Shown here: piece by piece, positions 16,940 to 26,341 of the stretch
How positions within the stretch are numbered: position 1 is the first letter of the stretch
How the letters are laid out: each line of letters opens with the position of its first letter
Source: Burkholderiales bacterium
Lineage (GTDB): Bacteria > Pseudomonadota > Gammaproteobacteria > Burkholderiales > Casimicrobiaceae
DNA: 64,000 nt
NCBI GenBank assembly: GCA_031260355.1
Contig: JAIRJZ010000005.1
Span: forward strand, 1 to 64,000
Direction: 5' to 3'
Made by a program: the position numbers and the translations under genes
Notes under the pieces: model-generated
Seen by the model: only the letters and a program-made list of their open reading frames with translations
Databases searched by the model: none
Told to the model about the DNA's origin: nothing

Positions 16940-18250
16940 ATGAACCTTCTCATCATCGGCAATGGCGGTCGTGAACACGCCTTTGCCTGGAAAGCGGCAC
17001 AGTCGCCGCGTATCGCCAAAGTCTTCGTTGCGCCCGGCAATGCCGGCACCGCGCGCGAAGAGAGCGTCGTCAACGTGCCGATCTCGCCGACCCCCGATTG
17101 CTTTTCCGAACTGATCGATTTTGTGCGTCGCGAAAATATTGCGATGACGCTCGTCGGCCCGGAAGCGCCGCTTGCCGCCGGTATCGTCGATGTGTTCCGG
17201 CAAGCCGGTCTGCGCATCTTCGGTCCGACCCAGGTTGCCGCGCAGCTCGAAAGTTCGAAGGACTTTGCCAAACAGTTCATGCAGCGGCATCGCATTCCCA
17301 CGGCGTCTTCGCAAACGTTCACCGATCTCGCCGAGGCGCTTGCTTACGTCGAAGCGCATGCGCTACCGGTCGTGATCAAAGCCGACGGACTCGCCGCCGG
17401 TAAAGGCGTCGTCGTCGCGGCGACGCGCGAAGAAGCGCTGGCGACGGTCACCGATATGTTGAGCGGTCATGCGCTGGGCGAGGCCGGCGCGCGCGTGGTG
17501 ATTGAGACGTTTCTCGAAGGAGAAGAAGCCAGTTTCATCGTGATGAGCGATGGCGTCAACGTTTTGCCGCTGGCGTCGAGCCAGGACCACAAGCGGTTGC
17601 ACGACCGCGACGAAGGCCCCAACACCGGCGGGATGGGAGCATATTCGCCGGCGCCGGTGATCACGCCCGAACTGCACGCCCGCATCATGCGCGAAATCAT
17701 CATGCCAACCGTTCAGGGTATGGCGGCGGAAGGGCAGACGTTCACCGGCTTCCTCTACGCCGGCGTGATGATCAGCCCGCAAGGCGATCCGCACGTGATC
17801 GAATTCAATTGCCGGATGGGCGACCCCGAAACGCAACCGATCATGATGCGGCTGCGAACCGACCTTGTCGATCTCGTCGAGCACGGCATCGACGGCACCC
17901 TTGATGCGGTCGAGTGCGAATGGGATAGGCAGGCCGCGCTCGGCGTCGTACTCGCGGCGCCGGGTTATCCGCAGGCACCGAAAACCGGCGCGCCGATTGC
18001 CGGACTCGATGCCGATCGCGACAGTCGCGGCGCGGCAAAAATATTTCATGCCGGTACCCGGCAGGACGGTGATGCCATTGTTACCGCCGGCGGTCGCGTG
18101 TTGTGCGTCACCGCGCTCGGCGAATCGGTCAAACTCGCGCAACGCGCCGCTTATCAAGTTTCCGATGCCGTCACCTTCGAAGGCAAACAATGCCGCCGCG
18201 ACATCGGCCATCGGGCGTTGGCGCGCTCGGCCAACGGGCATGAGCGATAA
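16940..18250 (+). CDS. purD: Phosphoribosylamine-glycine ligase PurD
   Basis: Joins glycine to phosphoribosylamine with ATP, the second step of purine synthesis. The protein has 436 residues: N-terminal LIIGNGGREHAFAWK, then KDFAKQFMQRHRIPTA, the ATP-grasp region VVIKADGLAAGKGVVVA and EGEEASFIVMSDG, and HKRLHDRDEGPNTGGMGAY. FNCRMGDPETQ near residue 290 is the metal-binding signature. The end overlaps the NUDIX gene by 11 bases. Confidence 0.95.
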   Translation: MNLLIIGNGGREHAFAWKAAQSPRIAKVFVAPGNAGTAREESVVNVPISPTPDCFSELIDFVRRENIAMTLVGPEAPLAAGIVDVFRQAGLRIFGPTQVAAQLESSKDFAKQFMQRHRIPTASSQTFTDLAEALAYVEAHALPVVIKADGLAAGKGVVVAATREEALATVTDMLSGHALGEAGARVVIETFLEGEEASFIVMSDGVNVLPLASSQDHKRLHDRDEGPNTGGMGAYSPAPVITPELHARIMREIIMPTVQGMAAEGQTFTGFLYAGVMISPQGDPHVIEFNCRMGDPETQPIMMRLRTDLVDLVEHGIDGTLDAVECEWDRQAALGVVLAAPGYPQAPKTGAPIAGLDADRDSRGAAKIFHAGTRQDGDAIVTAGGRVLCVTALGESVKLAQRAAYQVSDAVTFEGKQCRRDIGHRALARSANGHER

Positions 18251-18818
18251 GAGGTTGGGCGACAGCGCTTCGGACGACGGGGCGTTGCGCGAAACCATGA
18301 TCGACGGCGCCACCGTGTTCGATGGCGTGTTGCTGCATGTGCGGAAGGACGCCGTGCGTTTGCCCAACGGCCACACGACAACGCGCGAGTACGTCCGTCA
18401 TCCGGGCGCGGCGCTGATTGTGCCGGTGCTCGACGATGGTCGTTTGCTGCTCGAACGCCAGTTCCGTTATCCGAACCAAACCGTGTTCATCGAATTCCCC
18501 GCCGGCAAACTCGATCCCGGCGAAACGGCGCTCGTCACCGCGCAACGCGAATTGCGCGAAGAAACCGGCTACGAAGCGTCGCGCTGGTACACGCTCGGCA
18601 GAATTCATCCGCTGCCCGCTTATTCCGATGAGATCATTTATCTGTTTGCTGCCGAAGGGCTGACGTTGAGCGAAAGCCGCCGCGACGAGGACGAGTTTCT
18701 CGAACTCATCACGATGACCCCGGCCGAAGTCGCCGCCGCCATCGATGGCGGCGACATCACCGACGCCAAAACGTTGTGCGCGTTTTCGCTGTGGCAGGCG
18801 AAGCGGGAAGCACGATAG
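18240..18818 (+). CDS. NUDIX hydrolase, ADP-ribose pyrophosphatase-like
   Basis: A 192-residue NUDIX enzyme. The full NUDIX box is present (G-x5-E-x7-REL-REE-TGY, beginning GKLDPGETALV), preceded by the substrate-platform strand REYVRHPGAALIVPVL and EFPAGKLDPGE. This sequence style resembles ADP-ribose pyrophosphatases (NudF type) more than MutT; the exact nucleotide is inferred. The start overlaps the end of purD, implying coupled translation. AcyP follows after 29 bases. Confidence 0.85.
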   Translation: MSDKRLGDSASDDGALRETMIDGATVFDGVLLHVRKDAVRLPNGHTTTREYVRHPGAALIVPVLDDGRLLLERQFRYPNQTVFIEFPAGKLDPGETALVTAQRELREETGYEASRWYTLGRIHPLPAYSDEIIYLFAAEGLTLSESRRDEDEFLELITMTPAEVAAAIDGGDITDAKTLCAFSLWQAKREAR

Positions 18819-18847
18819 CTTGTCGAAGAAATCCGATTCGGAATGCC

Positions 18848-19126
18848 ATGATTGCTCGTCACCTCATCATCGCCGGCCGTGTTCAAGGCGTTTTTTTCCG
18901 GGGCAGCGTTGTCGCGGAAGCCCGTCGGCGCTGCCTCACCGGCTGGGTACGTAACGTCGGTGATGGCGCGGTCGAGGTGTTGGCGCAAGGGGCGGCAGAA
19001 GAGGTCGAAGCGTTGGTGCAGTGGTGTCGACGCGGCTCTCCTGCGGCTGATGTGACCGGCTTGACCGTTACCGAAATCGACCCCGATCCGGCATTGCAAA
19101 CGTTCGAGAAGCACATCAATGCCTGA
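18848..19126 (+). CDS. acyP: Acylphosphatase
   Basis: A 92-residue enzyme that hydrolyses acyl phosphates. The active-site loop GRVQGVFFRGSVVAEA carries the catalytic Arg, and the second conserved segment is LTGWVRNVGDGAVEVLAQG with the catalytic Asn. Length and fold markers are standard. It is the last gene of the purH-side plus-strand run and converges with panE 11 bases away. Confidence 0.93.
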   Translation: MIARHLIIAGRVQGVFFRGSVVAEARRRCLTGWVRNVGDGAVEVLAQGAAEEVEALVQWCRRGSPAADVTGLTVTEIDPDPALQTFEKHINA

Positions 19127-19137
19127 GCGGACAGCAC

Positions 19138-20064
19138 CTATGAACGCAAACGCCGCGCTTCGTAGCTCTTGAGGTGCGTGTAGGCAAGATAAAGCACCGA
19201 CCGCTCATCCAGCGTTGCCGGATCGCGCCGTCGCCAAAGCGCTCCCAACAAATGTTCGCCCTCGGTAGGCGCGTTGCGCTCGATGTCGCGCAACATCGAA
19301 GCCATGAACGGCGATCCCGGCGCGGTGAGCATCGTCCGGGTGCGGGCGACGGAGCGCTCGCTCACCGGATGGCCGTTGTGCGCCGAGACGGCGCAACATT
19401 CTTCGATCAACCGCAGCGCCAAACCCGCTCCGTCGGCGGCAACATAATCGCCGACAGCACTGCGCATCAGGCAGGTGATTCCCGCGGCGGCGGCGATGAA
19501 CGCCCATTTCTCCCACATTTCCTGACGGATGTCGGCGCTGAGTCGCGCATCGAAACCGGCATCCATCAACACCGCCGCCAGCCGTTCCGCACGCTCGGAC
19601 ACGCCGCCGTCGAGTTCGCCGAACATCAGCGTGTCCGTATCGTTGTAATGAATCACGGCGCCCTGCGGGTCACGATCGACCGAGATGAAACACAGGCCGC
19701 CGAACAAATGGGGCTTGGCAAAACGCGCGGCCAGCGCGTCGAGGTGCTGCATACCGTTCAGCAGCGGAACGATCACCGTCTGCGAGCCGATGGCGGGCGC
19801 CAGCGATTCGATGACCCCCTGCAAATCGTAGGCTTTGCAGCTCAGCAGGACTGCGTCGAACGTTGTTTCCAACTTCCCTGTTATCACGCAAGGCGGATGC
19901 GGCCAGGTCACATCACCGCGCGGGCTGCGAACGATGAGGCCGCGCTGCGCCAGCGCAGCAGCGCGTGACGGTCTGACCAGAAAAGTCACATCGCGTCCGG
20001 CCGTGAGCAAACGCCCACCGAAATAACCGCCGATCGCGCCAGCGCCCACGATCAGAATCCGCAT
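19138..20064 (-). CDS. panE: 2-dehydropantoate 2-reductase (ketopantoate reductase)
   Basis: Reduces ketopantoate to pantoate with NADPH in pantothenate synthesis. The 308-residue protein has a Rossmann start (MRILIVGAGAIGGYFGGRL), the conserved SCKAYDLQ segment with the catalytic Lys, LLNGMQHLD, and the C-terminal FMASMLRDIERNAPTEGEHLLG helix bearing the substrate-binding residues. Members of the ApbA/PanE family sometimes act on other keto acids. The gene lies 37 bases downstream of aroC on the same strand. Confidence 0.88.
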   Translation of the reverse strand: MRILIVGAGAIGGYFGGRLLTAGRDVTFLVRPSRAAALAQRGLIVRSPRGDVTWPHPPCVITGKLETTFDAVLLSCKAYDLQGVIESLAPAIGSQTVIVPLLNGMQHLDALAARFAKPHLFGGLCFISVDRDPQGAVIHYNDTDTLMFGELDGGVSERAERLAAVLMDAGFDARLSADIRQEMWEKWAFIAAAAGITCLMRSAVGDYVAADGAGLALRLIEECCAVSAHNGHPVSERSVARTRTMLTAPGSPFMASMLRDIERNAPTEGEHLLGALWRRRDPATLDERSVLYLAYTHLKSYEARRLRS

Positions 20065-20101
20065 GTTGCGCTCCCTGTCTTAAATTTATTTCTGTTGTTT
20101 G

Positions 20102-21202
20102 CTATGCCCGTTGTCCGGCAATCAATGGCGTCGCCGGTTGCACATCGGCATTTTGCGCGCGCTGCATCAACGCATGGTCGATCAACACCAGCGCCAGCAT
20201 CGCTTCGGCAATCGGCGCCGCCCGCAGCCCGACGCAGGGATCGTGCCTGCCTGTCGTTCGCATCGTCGTCGCTTCGCCCTGCGCGGTGATCGAGCGGCGC
20301 GGCGTGATCAGCGAGGAGGTTGGCTTTACGGCGATGCGCACGATGATCGGCTGGCCGGTCGAGATGCCGCCGAGAATTCCGCCGGCGTGGTTCGACACAA
20401 AACCGTCGGGTGTCATTTCATCGGCGTGTTCCGTTCCCCGTTGGCTCGCCGACGCCATCCCGTCACCGATCTCGACGGCTTTCACCGCATTGATCCCCAT
20501 CATCGCGTAGGCGATATCGGCGTCGAGCCGGTCGAACACCGGCTGCCCCAGCCCGACCGGCGCGTTTGCCGCTTCGATCAGCAGCGAGGCGCCGAACGAG
20601 TCGCCCGCTTCGCGCAAACGGTCGAGATAATTTTCCAGCGTTGGCACAATCTCGGCGTTGGCAACGAAAAACGGATTCTGCGCGACCTGCGCCCAGTCGG
20701 CGAATGGAATCGGGTGCTCGCCGACTTGCGTCACGCAAGCGCGCACAACCGTCCCGTAGCGCTCGTGCAGCCACTTCTTGGCAATCGCGCCTGCCGCTAC
20801 CCGCACTGCCGTTTCGCGCGCCGAGGCGCGACCACCGCCGCGGTAATCGCGGAAGCCGTACTTCTGGGTGTAGGTGTAATCGGCGTGTCCGGGGCGGAAG
20901 GTTTCGGCCAGCTCGCGATAATCCTGACTGCGCGCGTCCTGATTGCGGATCAGGAACGCGATCGGCGTGCCGGTCGTTTTCCCTTCAAACACGCCCGACA
21001 AAATCTCCACCGTGTCCGGCTCGCGCCGTTGCGTGACGTATTTCGACGTCCCCGGTCGACGGCGATCCAACTCCTGCTGCAAATCGGCCTCACCCAGCGC
21101 CAGCCCCGGCGGGCAACCGTCAACGACCCCGCCGATCGCCGGGCCGTGCGACTCGCCGAATGAAGTGACACAAAACAATTTCCCAAAAGTATTACCGGAC
21201 AT
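20102..21202 (-). CDS. aroC: Chorismate synthase AroC
   Basis: Forms chorismate from EPSP with reduced FMN as cofactor, the last shared step of aromatic amino acid synthesis. All three family signatures are visible: [18 protein letters not shown] near residue 15, the central [19 protein letters not shown], and RSDP-like [21 protein letters not shown] near the C-terminus. It has 366 residues, the usual length. It probably shares a transcript with panE. Confidence 0.96.
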   Translation of the reverse strand: MSGNTFGKLFCVTSFGESHGPAIGGVVDGCPPGLALGEADLQQELDRRRPGTSKYVTQRREPDTVEILSGVFEGKTTGTPIAFLIRNQDARSQDYRELAETFRPGHADYTYTQKYGFRDYRGGGRASARETAVRVAAGAIAKKWLHERYGTVVRACVTQVGEHPIPFADWAQVAQNPFFVANAEIVPTLENYLDRLREAGDSFGASLLIEAANAPVGLGQPVFDRLDADIAYAMMGINAVKAVEIGDGMASASQRGTEHADEMTPDGFVSNHAGGILGGISTGQPIIVRIAVKPTSSLITPRRSITAQGEATTMRTTGRHDPCVGLRAAPIAEAMLALVLIDHALMQRAQNADVQPATPLIAGQRA

Positions 21203-21299
21203 GATGTGTTGAGGAAGGCAGTAAAGAAAGTAAGAATAAGTCTAGCAGGGTTCTTGTTTCGTCCCTCTTCCGCTTGTGGGAGCGGGACGCTTTGCAGAA

Positions 21300-22247
21300 T
21301 CAAGTGACCGTCATTGTCCCTTCGTGGTAGATGACCCCATCGATTTCTGTTGATACAGTGGTACCGGCGCGGCCGTCAACGATGGCCTCGATTTCTTCCA
21401 ATGCCCCAATAGCAGCGCGTTTCCCGGTGCGTTTGACAAAGGCACAAGCGGCCTCAACTTTTGGCCCCATCGACCCTGCGGCAAAATCAAGAGCCTCAAG
21501 CGCATCGGGGTGCGCCATCCTGATGGCTTTGGCGTCGGGCGCTCCCCAACCGACAAAGGCAGCGCTGACATCGGTCGCAATGATCAGGCAGTCGGCATCC
21601 AGTTCGCAAGCCATCAAGCTGCAACACAGGTCTTTGTCGATGACCGCCTCCAACCCAAAACGCCGGCCATCGTTCCTTACTACCGGTATGCCGCCGCCGC
21701 CGCCGGCGATGACAACCGTTTCGCGATTCACTAACGCACGAATGGCATCGATTTCAACGATGTGCTGTGGTTTCGGGCTTGGCACAACGCGACGGTAGTA
21801 TTCGCCGTCAGGCTTGACTGTCCAACCCTTTTCGTCGGCCAGACGCAAAGCTTCTTCCTTGCCATACACCGGGCCGATAAATTTGGCGGGGTTCTTCATT
21901 GCGGGATCGTTCGCATCTACTTCTGTCTGGGTCAACACGCAAACGACCGGCGTATTCGGCATCTGTGCGCTCATTTCCTGTGCAAGGACATATCCGATCA
22001 TCCCTTGGCTCTCGGCGCCCAATACATCAAACGGAAACGGCTCGATCTGGTGTTTCAACGCCTCCGCTTGTAACGCCAACAGACCAATCTGGGGGCCGTT
22101 GCCGTGACCGAGAATCAATTGATGTTTCCGCGCCACGGCTGCCAGCGCCGTGCTGGCAATCCTGATGTTTTCGCGTTGAAGGTCTGCCGACATCGCCTTG
22201 CCGCGAGGCAATAACGCATTTCCTCCCAAAGCCACCACAATTCTCAT
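21300..22247 (-). CDS. arcC: Carbamate kinase
   Basis: A 315-residue amino-acid kinase fold protein that interconverts carbamoyl phosphate plus ADP and carbamate plus ATP. Family marks are MRIVVALGGNALL, LILGHGNGPQIGLLALQ, VIAGGGGGIPV, AVIDKDLCCSLMA and CLIIATDVSAAFVGWG. Genes for arginine deiminase or ornithine transcarbamylase, its usual arc partners, are not beside it, so the source of carbamoyl phosphate is unclear. It is separated from aroC by about 100 bases and may have its own promoter. Confidence 0.92.
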   Translation of the reverse strand: MRIVVALGGNALLPRGKAMSADLQRENIRIASTALAAVARKHQLILGHGNGPQIGLLALQAEALKHQIEPFPFDVLGAESQGMIGYVLAQEMSAQMPNTPVVCVLTQTEVDANDPAMKNPAKFIGPVYGKEEALRLADEKGWTVKPDGEYYRRVVPSPKPQHIVEIDAIRALVNRETVVIAGGGGGIPVVRNDGRRFGLEAVIDKDLCCSLMACELDADCLIIATDVSAAFVGWGAPDAKAIRMAHPDALEALDFAAGSMGPKVEAACAFVKRTGKRAAIGALEEIEAIVDGRAGTTVSTEIDGVIYHEGTMTVT

Positions 22248-22581
22248 AACGACGCTCCAGATAGAGTGCTTTTGATGCCATATTGTAAGGGAACCCTGCT
22301 GTTTTTCTAATGCCCGATGCTTGTGAAAAGCGGATGCCCTCGCTCTTCGGGCTCATCTGTCATTCTCCGCCGAGAGCGGGGCAGAAGCCCTGCAATGATG
22401 CCCTCTCCGCTTTCGCGTGAATAACCCCGTAATGCCTCCTTTTGAGAGGGGATGACCGCCGAAGGCGGACGGACGTTTGTTTCGGTTCATGTTTTTCCGC
22501 AAGCGGCGACCATGAACACCTCAGTATTGAGGGCGCGTCTCTCATCCCATTAACCTACCTCTGCCCCCCGGCTCGACGTTG
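22248..22581. other. Intergenic region before the SAH riboswitch
   Basis: About 330 bases between divergent arcC and ahcY. I see no convincing gene. A short minus-strand frame (22360-22545) is rich in Arg/Ser and lacks a family resemblance. The stretch around 22395-22490 has the look of decayed repeat sequence. Nothing else is evident until the promoter at 22582. Confidence 0.4.
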
Positions 22582-22587
22582 TATAAT
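22582..22587 (+). promoter_or_regulatory. -10 box for the SAH riboswitch-ahcY transcript
   Basis: A perfect TATAAT is positioned to start transcription at about 22594, immediately in front of the riboswitch 5' stem. The -35 region is poor. Confidence 0.55.
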
Positions 22588-22595
22588 ATGACCAT

Positions 22596-22670
22596 CCGAG
22601 GAGCGCTGCGACTTTGCACCGGCACCCGCCCGCAAAGCCAGGCTCGGACAGCATCAACGGCGCTCGCGAC
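22596..22670 (+). promoter_or_regulatory. S-adenosylhomocysteine (SAH) riboswitch
   Basis: The SAH riboswitch consensus is present in order: CCGAGGAGCGCTGCGAC at 22596-22612, AGCCAGGCTCGG at 22637-22648, closing the first stem, and CAACGGCGCTCGC at 22655-22667, forming the pseudoknot pairing with GAGCGC. This class turns genes on when SAH is high. Downstream, 22664-22706 can form a hairpin (CTCGC...GCGAG with TTCT...AGAA), a likely expression platform. The gene after it is ahcY, the classic target. Confidence 0.93.
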
Positions 22671-22750
22671 TTTCTTTTTTAACCAGAAAGCGCGGGCGAG
22701 ACCTTCTCTCGTCGTGCTTCCTTTTTGATTATTTTTTAAGGGACTTCACG

Positions 22751-24169
<1,419 letters not shown>

Positions 24170-24185
24170 AACCACGGAGACGACC

Positions 24186-24545
24186 ATGATGCGAATCCTG
24201 CTGGTCTGGCTGATCAACGCGGGGGCGCTGCTGCTGTTGCCGTATCTGCTGCCGTCGATTTCGGTGTCGTCGTTCGGCGCGGCGCTGATCGCGGCATTGA
24301 TCCTGGGGCTGGTCAATGCGCTGATCCGGCCGGTTCTGATTTTGTTGACATTGCCGGTGACGGTGCTGACGCTCGGCCTCTTCATCTTCGTGATCAATGC
24401 GCTGCTGTTCTGGTTCGTCGGCTCCATTTTTCAGGGCTTCCATGTCGGCGGCTTCTGGCCGGCGTTTTTCGGTGCTATCGTCTATAGCCTCATTTCGTGG
24501 GCGCTGTCGTCGCTGATTTTCGGAAAGAAAAATAATGGACGCTGA
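24186..24545 (+). CDS. Phage holin family (PF04020-like) four-helix membrane protein
   Basis: A 119-residue, very hydrophobic protein with about four membrane helices (ILLVWLINAGALLLLPYLLP, then LIAALILGLVNALIRPVLIL, VLTLGLFIFVINALLFWFVG and a last one). The NALIRPVLILLTLPVTVLTLG segment is the hallmark of the superfamily IV holin-like family. Despite the name, chromosomal members are not known to lyse cells; function is unknown. GGAG is well placed before the ATG. Its end overlaps the metF start by 11 bases, tying it to the methionine cycle operon. Confidence 0.82.
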   Translation: MMRILLVWLINAGALLLLPYLLPSISVSSFGAALIAALILGLVNALIRPVLILLTLPVTVLTLGLFIFVINALLFWFVGSIFQGFHVGGFWPAFFGAIVYSLISWALSSLIFGKKNNGR

Positions 24546-25413
24546 AAAAACCGCTTTCGCCAAACCCATGTTCAGTCTCGAATTCTTTCCGCCGAAAAGC
24601 CCGGAAGGGATTGAAAAACTGGGCGGCGTCCAACGCGCGCTGCGGTGCTTGCAACCGGCGTTTTGTTCGGTCACTTTCGGAGCCGGCGGATCGACTCGCC
24701 AAGGAACGCTCGATACCGTACTCGGCATGAAGCGCGACGGTGTGAACGCCGTGCCGCATTTGTCGTGCATCGGCGCGACGAAGGCGCAAATCCGCGACGT
24801 TATCGAGCAATACCGCGCTCACGGCATTCATCACCTCGTCGCGTTGCGCGGCGATTTGCCGTCGGGGACGTTCGATGGCGGCGCTTTCCGCTACGCTGCC
24901 GAACTCGTCGCCTTCATCCGCGACATCAGCGGCGACTGGTTTCACATCGATGTCGCTGCGTATCCCGAAGTCCACCCGCAGGCCAAAAGCGCCGAAGACG
25001 ATGCCCGTTATTTCAAGCGCAAGATCGACGCCGGCGCCAACTCGGCGATCACCCAGTATTTCTACAATGCCGATGCGTACTGGCACTTTGTCGATGCCTG
25101 TGCCGCGCTCGGCGTGACGGCTCCGGTTGTTCCGGGCATCATGCCGATCTGGAGCTATTCGCGGTTGTCGCGTTTTTCCGAGATGTGCGGCGCTGAAATT
25201 CCGCGCTGGATTCGTCGCCGGATGGAGGGCTACGGCGACGACCACACGTCCGTCCGCGCGTTCGGCCTCGACATCGTGACCGACCTCTGCGCCCGTCTGC
25301 TCGAACGCGGTGCGCCGGGGCTGCATTTCTATACGTTGAACCAATCGGAACTGACGCTTGAAATCTGTCGGCGACTGGGGCTGGTGGCGGAAATGGAAAG
25401 CAGCGCGGTGTAG
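24535..25413 (+). CDS. metF: 5,10-methylenetetrahydrofolate reductase MetF
   Basis: An FAD enzyme that makes 5-methyl-tetrahydrofolate, the methyl donor for homocysteine. The TIM barrel shows FSLEFFPPKSPEG with the catalytic Glu, FCSVTFGAGGST, HLSCIG, LVALRGDLP, DVAAYPEVHPQA, FYNADAYWHFVD and GIMPIWSY. It has 292 residues, typical for bacteria. The last about 32 codons occur again 0.9 kb downstream (26191-26319), and the final nine residues (AEMESSAV) differ from that second copy. Confidence 0.95.
   Translation: MDAEKTAFAKPMFSLEFFPPKSPEGIEKLGGVQRALRCLQPAFCSVTFGAGGSTRQGTLDTVLGMKRDGVNAVPHLSCIGATKAQIRDVIEQYRAHGIHHLVALRGDLPSGTFDGGAFRYAAELVAFIRDISGDWFHIDVAAYPEVHPQAKSAEDDARYFKRKIDAGANSAITQYFYNADAYWHFVDACAALGVTAPVVPGIMPIWSYSRLSRFSEMCGAEIPRWIRRRMEGYGDDHTSVRAFGLDIVTDLCARLLERGAPGLHFYTLNQSELTLEICRRLGLVAEMESSAV
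25297..25392 (+). repeat. Duplicated metF 3' segment, copy 1
   Basis: These 96 bases, coding LLERGAPGLHFYTLNQSEL onward, recur in the same orientation at 26191-26286. By eye I count about seven mismatches, mostly synonymous. This copy is the one in frame with intact metF. Confidence 0.9.
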
Positions 25414-25418
25414 TCGGC

Positions 25419-25515
25419 GTAGGGTGGGCAAAGGCTGTCAAGCCGTGCCCACCGTGTTGTCAGTTTATCCTTCGGCGGGTGTATTGGTAGGCACGCTGCG
25501 CGTTGCCCACCCTAC
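25419..25515. repeat. 97-bp REP-pair palindromic element, copy 1
   Basis: The unit begins GTAGGGTGGGCAA and ends TTGCCCACCCTAC, a perfect 13-base inverted repeat. Inside are two hairpins: GGTGGGCA...TGCCCACC with an inner GGCT/AGCC stem on the left, and a GGTAGGC...GCCCACC arm on the right. Such paired inverted hairpins are what REP-associated transposases recognise. A second copy lies on the other side of the transposase gene, about 93% identical by eye. Confidence 0.9.
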
Positions 25516-25538
25516 GAAAATTAAGGTTTAGCCTGTCT

Positions 25539-25544
25539 TATAAT
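25539..25544 (+). promoter_or_regulatory. -10 box for the RAYT transposase gene
   Basis: TATAAT sits 9 bases before the transposase ATG, so the message would have almost no leader, and no clear ribosome site is visible. This may keep expression low. Confidence 0.35.
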
Positions 25545-25552
25545 CGAAAACC

Positions 25553-26080
25553 ATGCCACGCTATATTCGCAGTTTCGTTCCGGGCGGAACTTTCTTTTTC
25601 ACGGTTACTTCGGAAAATCGTTCGTCAACATTGTTGACCGATGAAATCGAAATGCTGCGGCGCGCGTACAAACGAGTAAAAAACGAATTGCCTTTTGAAA
25701 CTATTGCCGTTTGCATCCTCCCTGACCACCTCCATTCAATATGGACCCTTCCGCAAGATGATGGTGACTATGCAAAACGCTGGCAACAGATTAAAAGATC
25801 GTTTTCGCTGGGGCTCCCTTCTGCGTCTGGTCGCAGCCCTAGCAAAGCGCGTCAACGCGAGAAAGGTATTTGGCAAAGGCGTTATTGGGAACATCAAATT
25901 CGCGATGAAATCGATTTATTGCGACACACGGATTACATCCACTTCAATCCGGTAAAACACGGTTTGGTAAAACGAGTGAAAGATTGGCCGTTTTCAAGCC
26001 TTTTCCGTTATGTTCGCGAGGGCGGTTTGCCTGAAGATTGGGCCGAGGAGCCGGAGAAAGAAGGATTATTCGGCGAATGA
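25553..26080 (+). CDS. REP-associated tyrosine transposase (RAYT, Y1/HUH type)
   Basis: A 175-residue single-strand transposase of the IS200/IS605-related RAYT family. The HUH metal site is DHLHSIW at about residues 59-65 and the nucleophilic Tyr is in HTDYIHFNPVKHGLV near residue 131. The conserved WQQIKRSFS and GIWQRRYWEHQIRDEID blocks are also present. The frame is intact, so the enzyme may be active. It is bracketed by two 97-bp REP pairs and by two copies of the metF tail. Confidence 0.93.
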   Translation: MPRYIRSFVPGGTFFFTVTSENRSSTLLTDEIEMLRRAYKRVKNELPFETIAVCILPDHLHSIWTLPQDDGDYAKRWQQIKRSFSLGLPSASGRSPSKARQREKGIWQRRYWEHQIRDEIDLLRHTDYIHFNPVKHGLVKRVKDWPFSSLFRYVREGGLPEDWAEEPEKEGLFGE

Positions 26081-26089
26081 GCGCATGAT

Positions 26090-26186
26090 GTAGGGCGGGC
26101 AAAGGCTGTCAAGCCGTGCCCACCGTGTTGTCAGTGTTTCCTTCGGCGGGTGTGTCGGTGGGCACGCTGCGCTTTGCCCACCCTAC
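26090..26186. repeat. 97-bp REP-pair palindromic element, copy 2
   Basis: Same orientation and length as the copy at 25419-25515, beginning GTAGGGCGGGCAA and ending TTGCCCACCCTAC. By eye seven of 97 positions differ. It starts 9 bases after the transposase stop codon and is followed after 4 bases by the second metF tail. Confidence 0.9.
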
Positions 26187-26190
26187 GAGA

Positions 26191-26319
26191 CTGCTCGAAC
26201 GCGGTGCGCCGGGGCTGCACTTCTATACGTTGAACCAATCGGAATTGACGCTTGAAATCTGTCGGCGGTTGGGGTTGGTGACAGAGCCGGAGGAAAAAGT
26301 TGCAGGAAGAATGCCATAG
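26191..26319 (+). pseudogene. Second copy of the metF C-terminal end
   Basis: A headless copy of the last part of metF: LLERGAPGLHFYTLNQSEL through RRLGLVTE, then a tail EEKVAGRMP that the intact gene lacks, and a TAG at 26317. Most differences from the intact gene are silent, so the copy has kept its reading frame. It has no start signal of its own. Either this is the original metF end displaced by an insertion, or a copy brought in with the element. Confidence 0.85.
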
Positions 26320-26341
26320 CGTAGTAGGTCGGCTACGCTAT
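26316..26341 (-). terminator. Hairpin at the end of the TagO-like gene
   Basis: ATAGCGTAG at 26316-26324 pairs perfectly with CTACGCTAT at 26333-26341. It overlaps the stop codon of the minus-strand gene and the TAG of the metF remnant. No T-run follows, so it could be a small palindromic repeat instead of a terminator. Confidence 0.4.

Noticed and set aside
25419-26186. Possible CRISPR from the repeated 97-bp palindromes
   Set aside because: Only two units, far too long, bracketing a RAYT gene; no array spacing and no cas genes.
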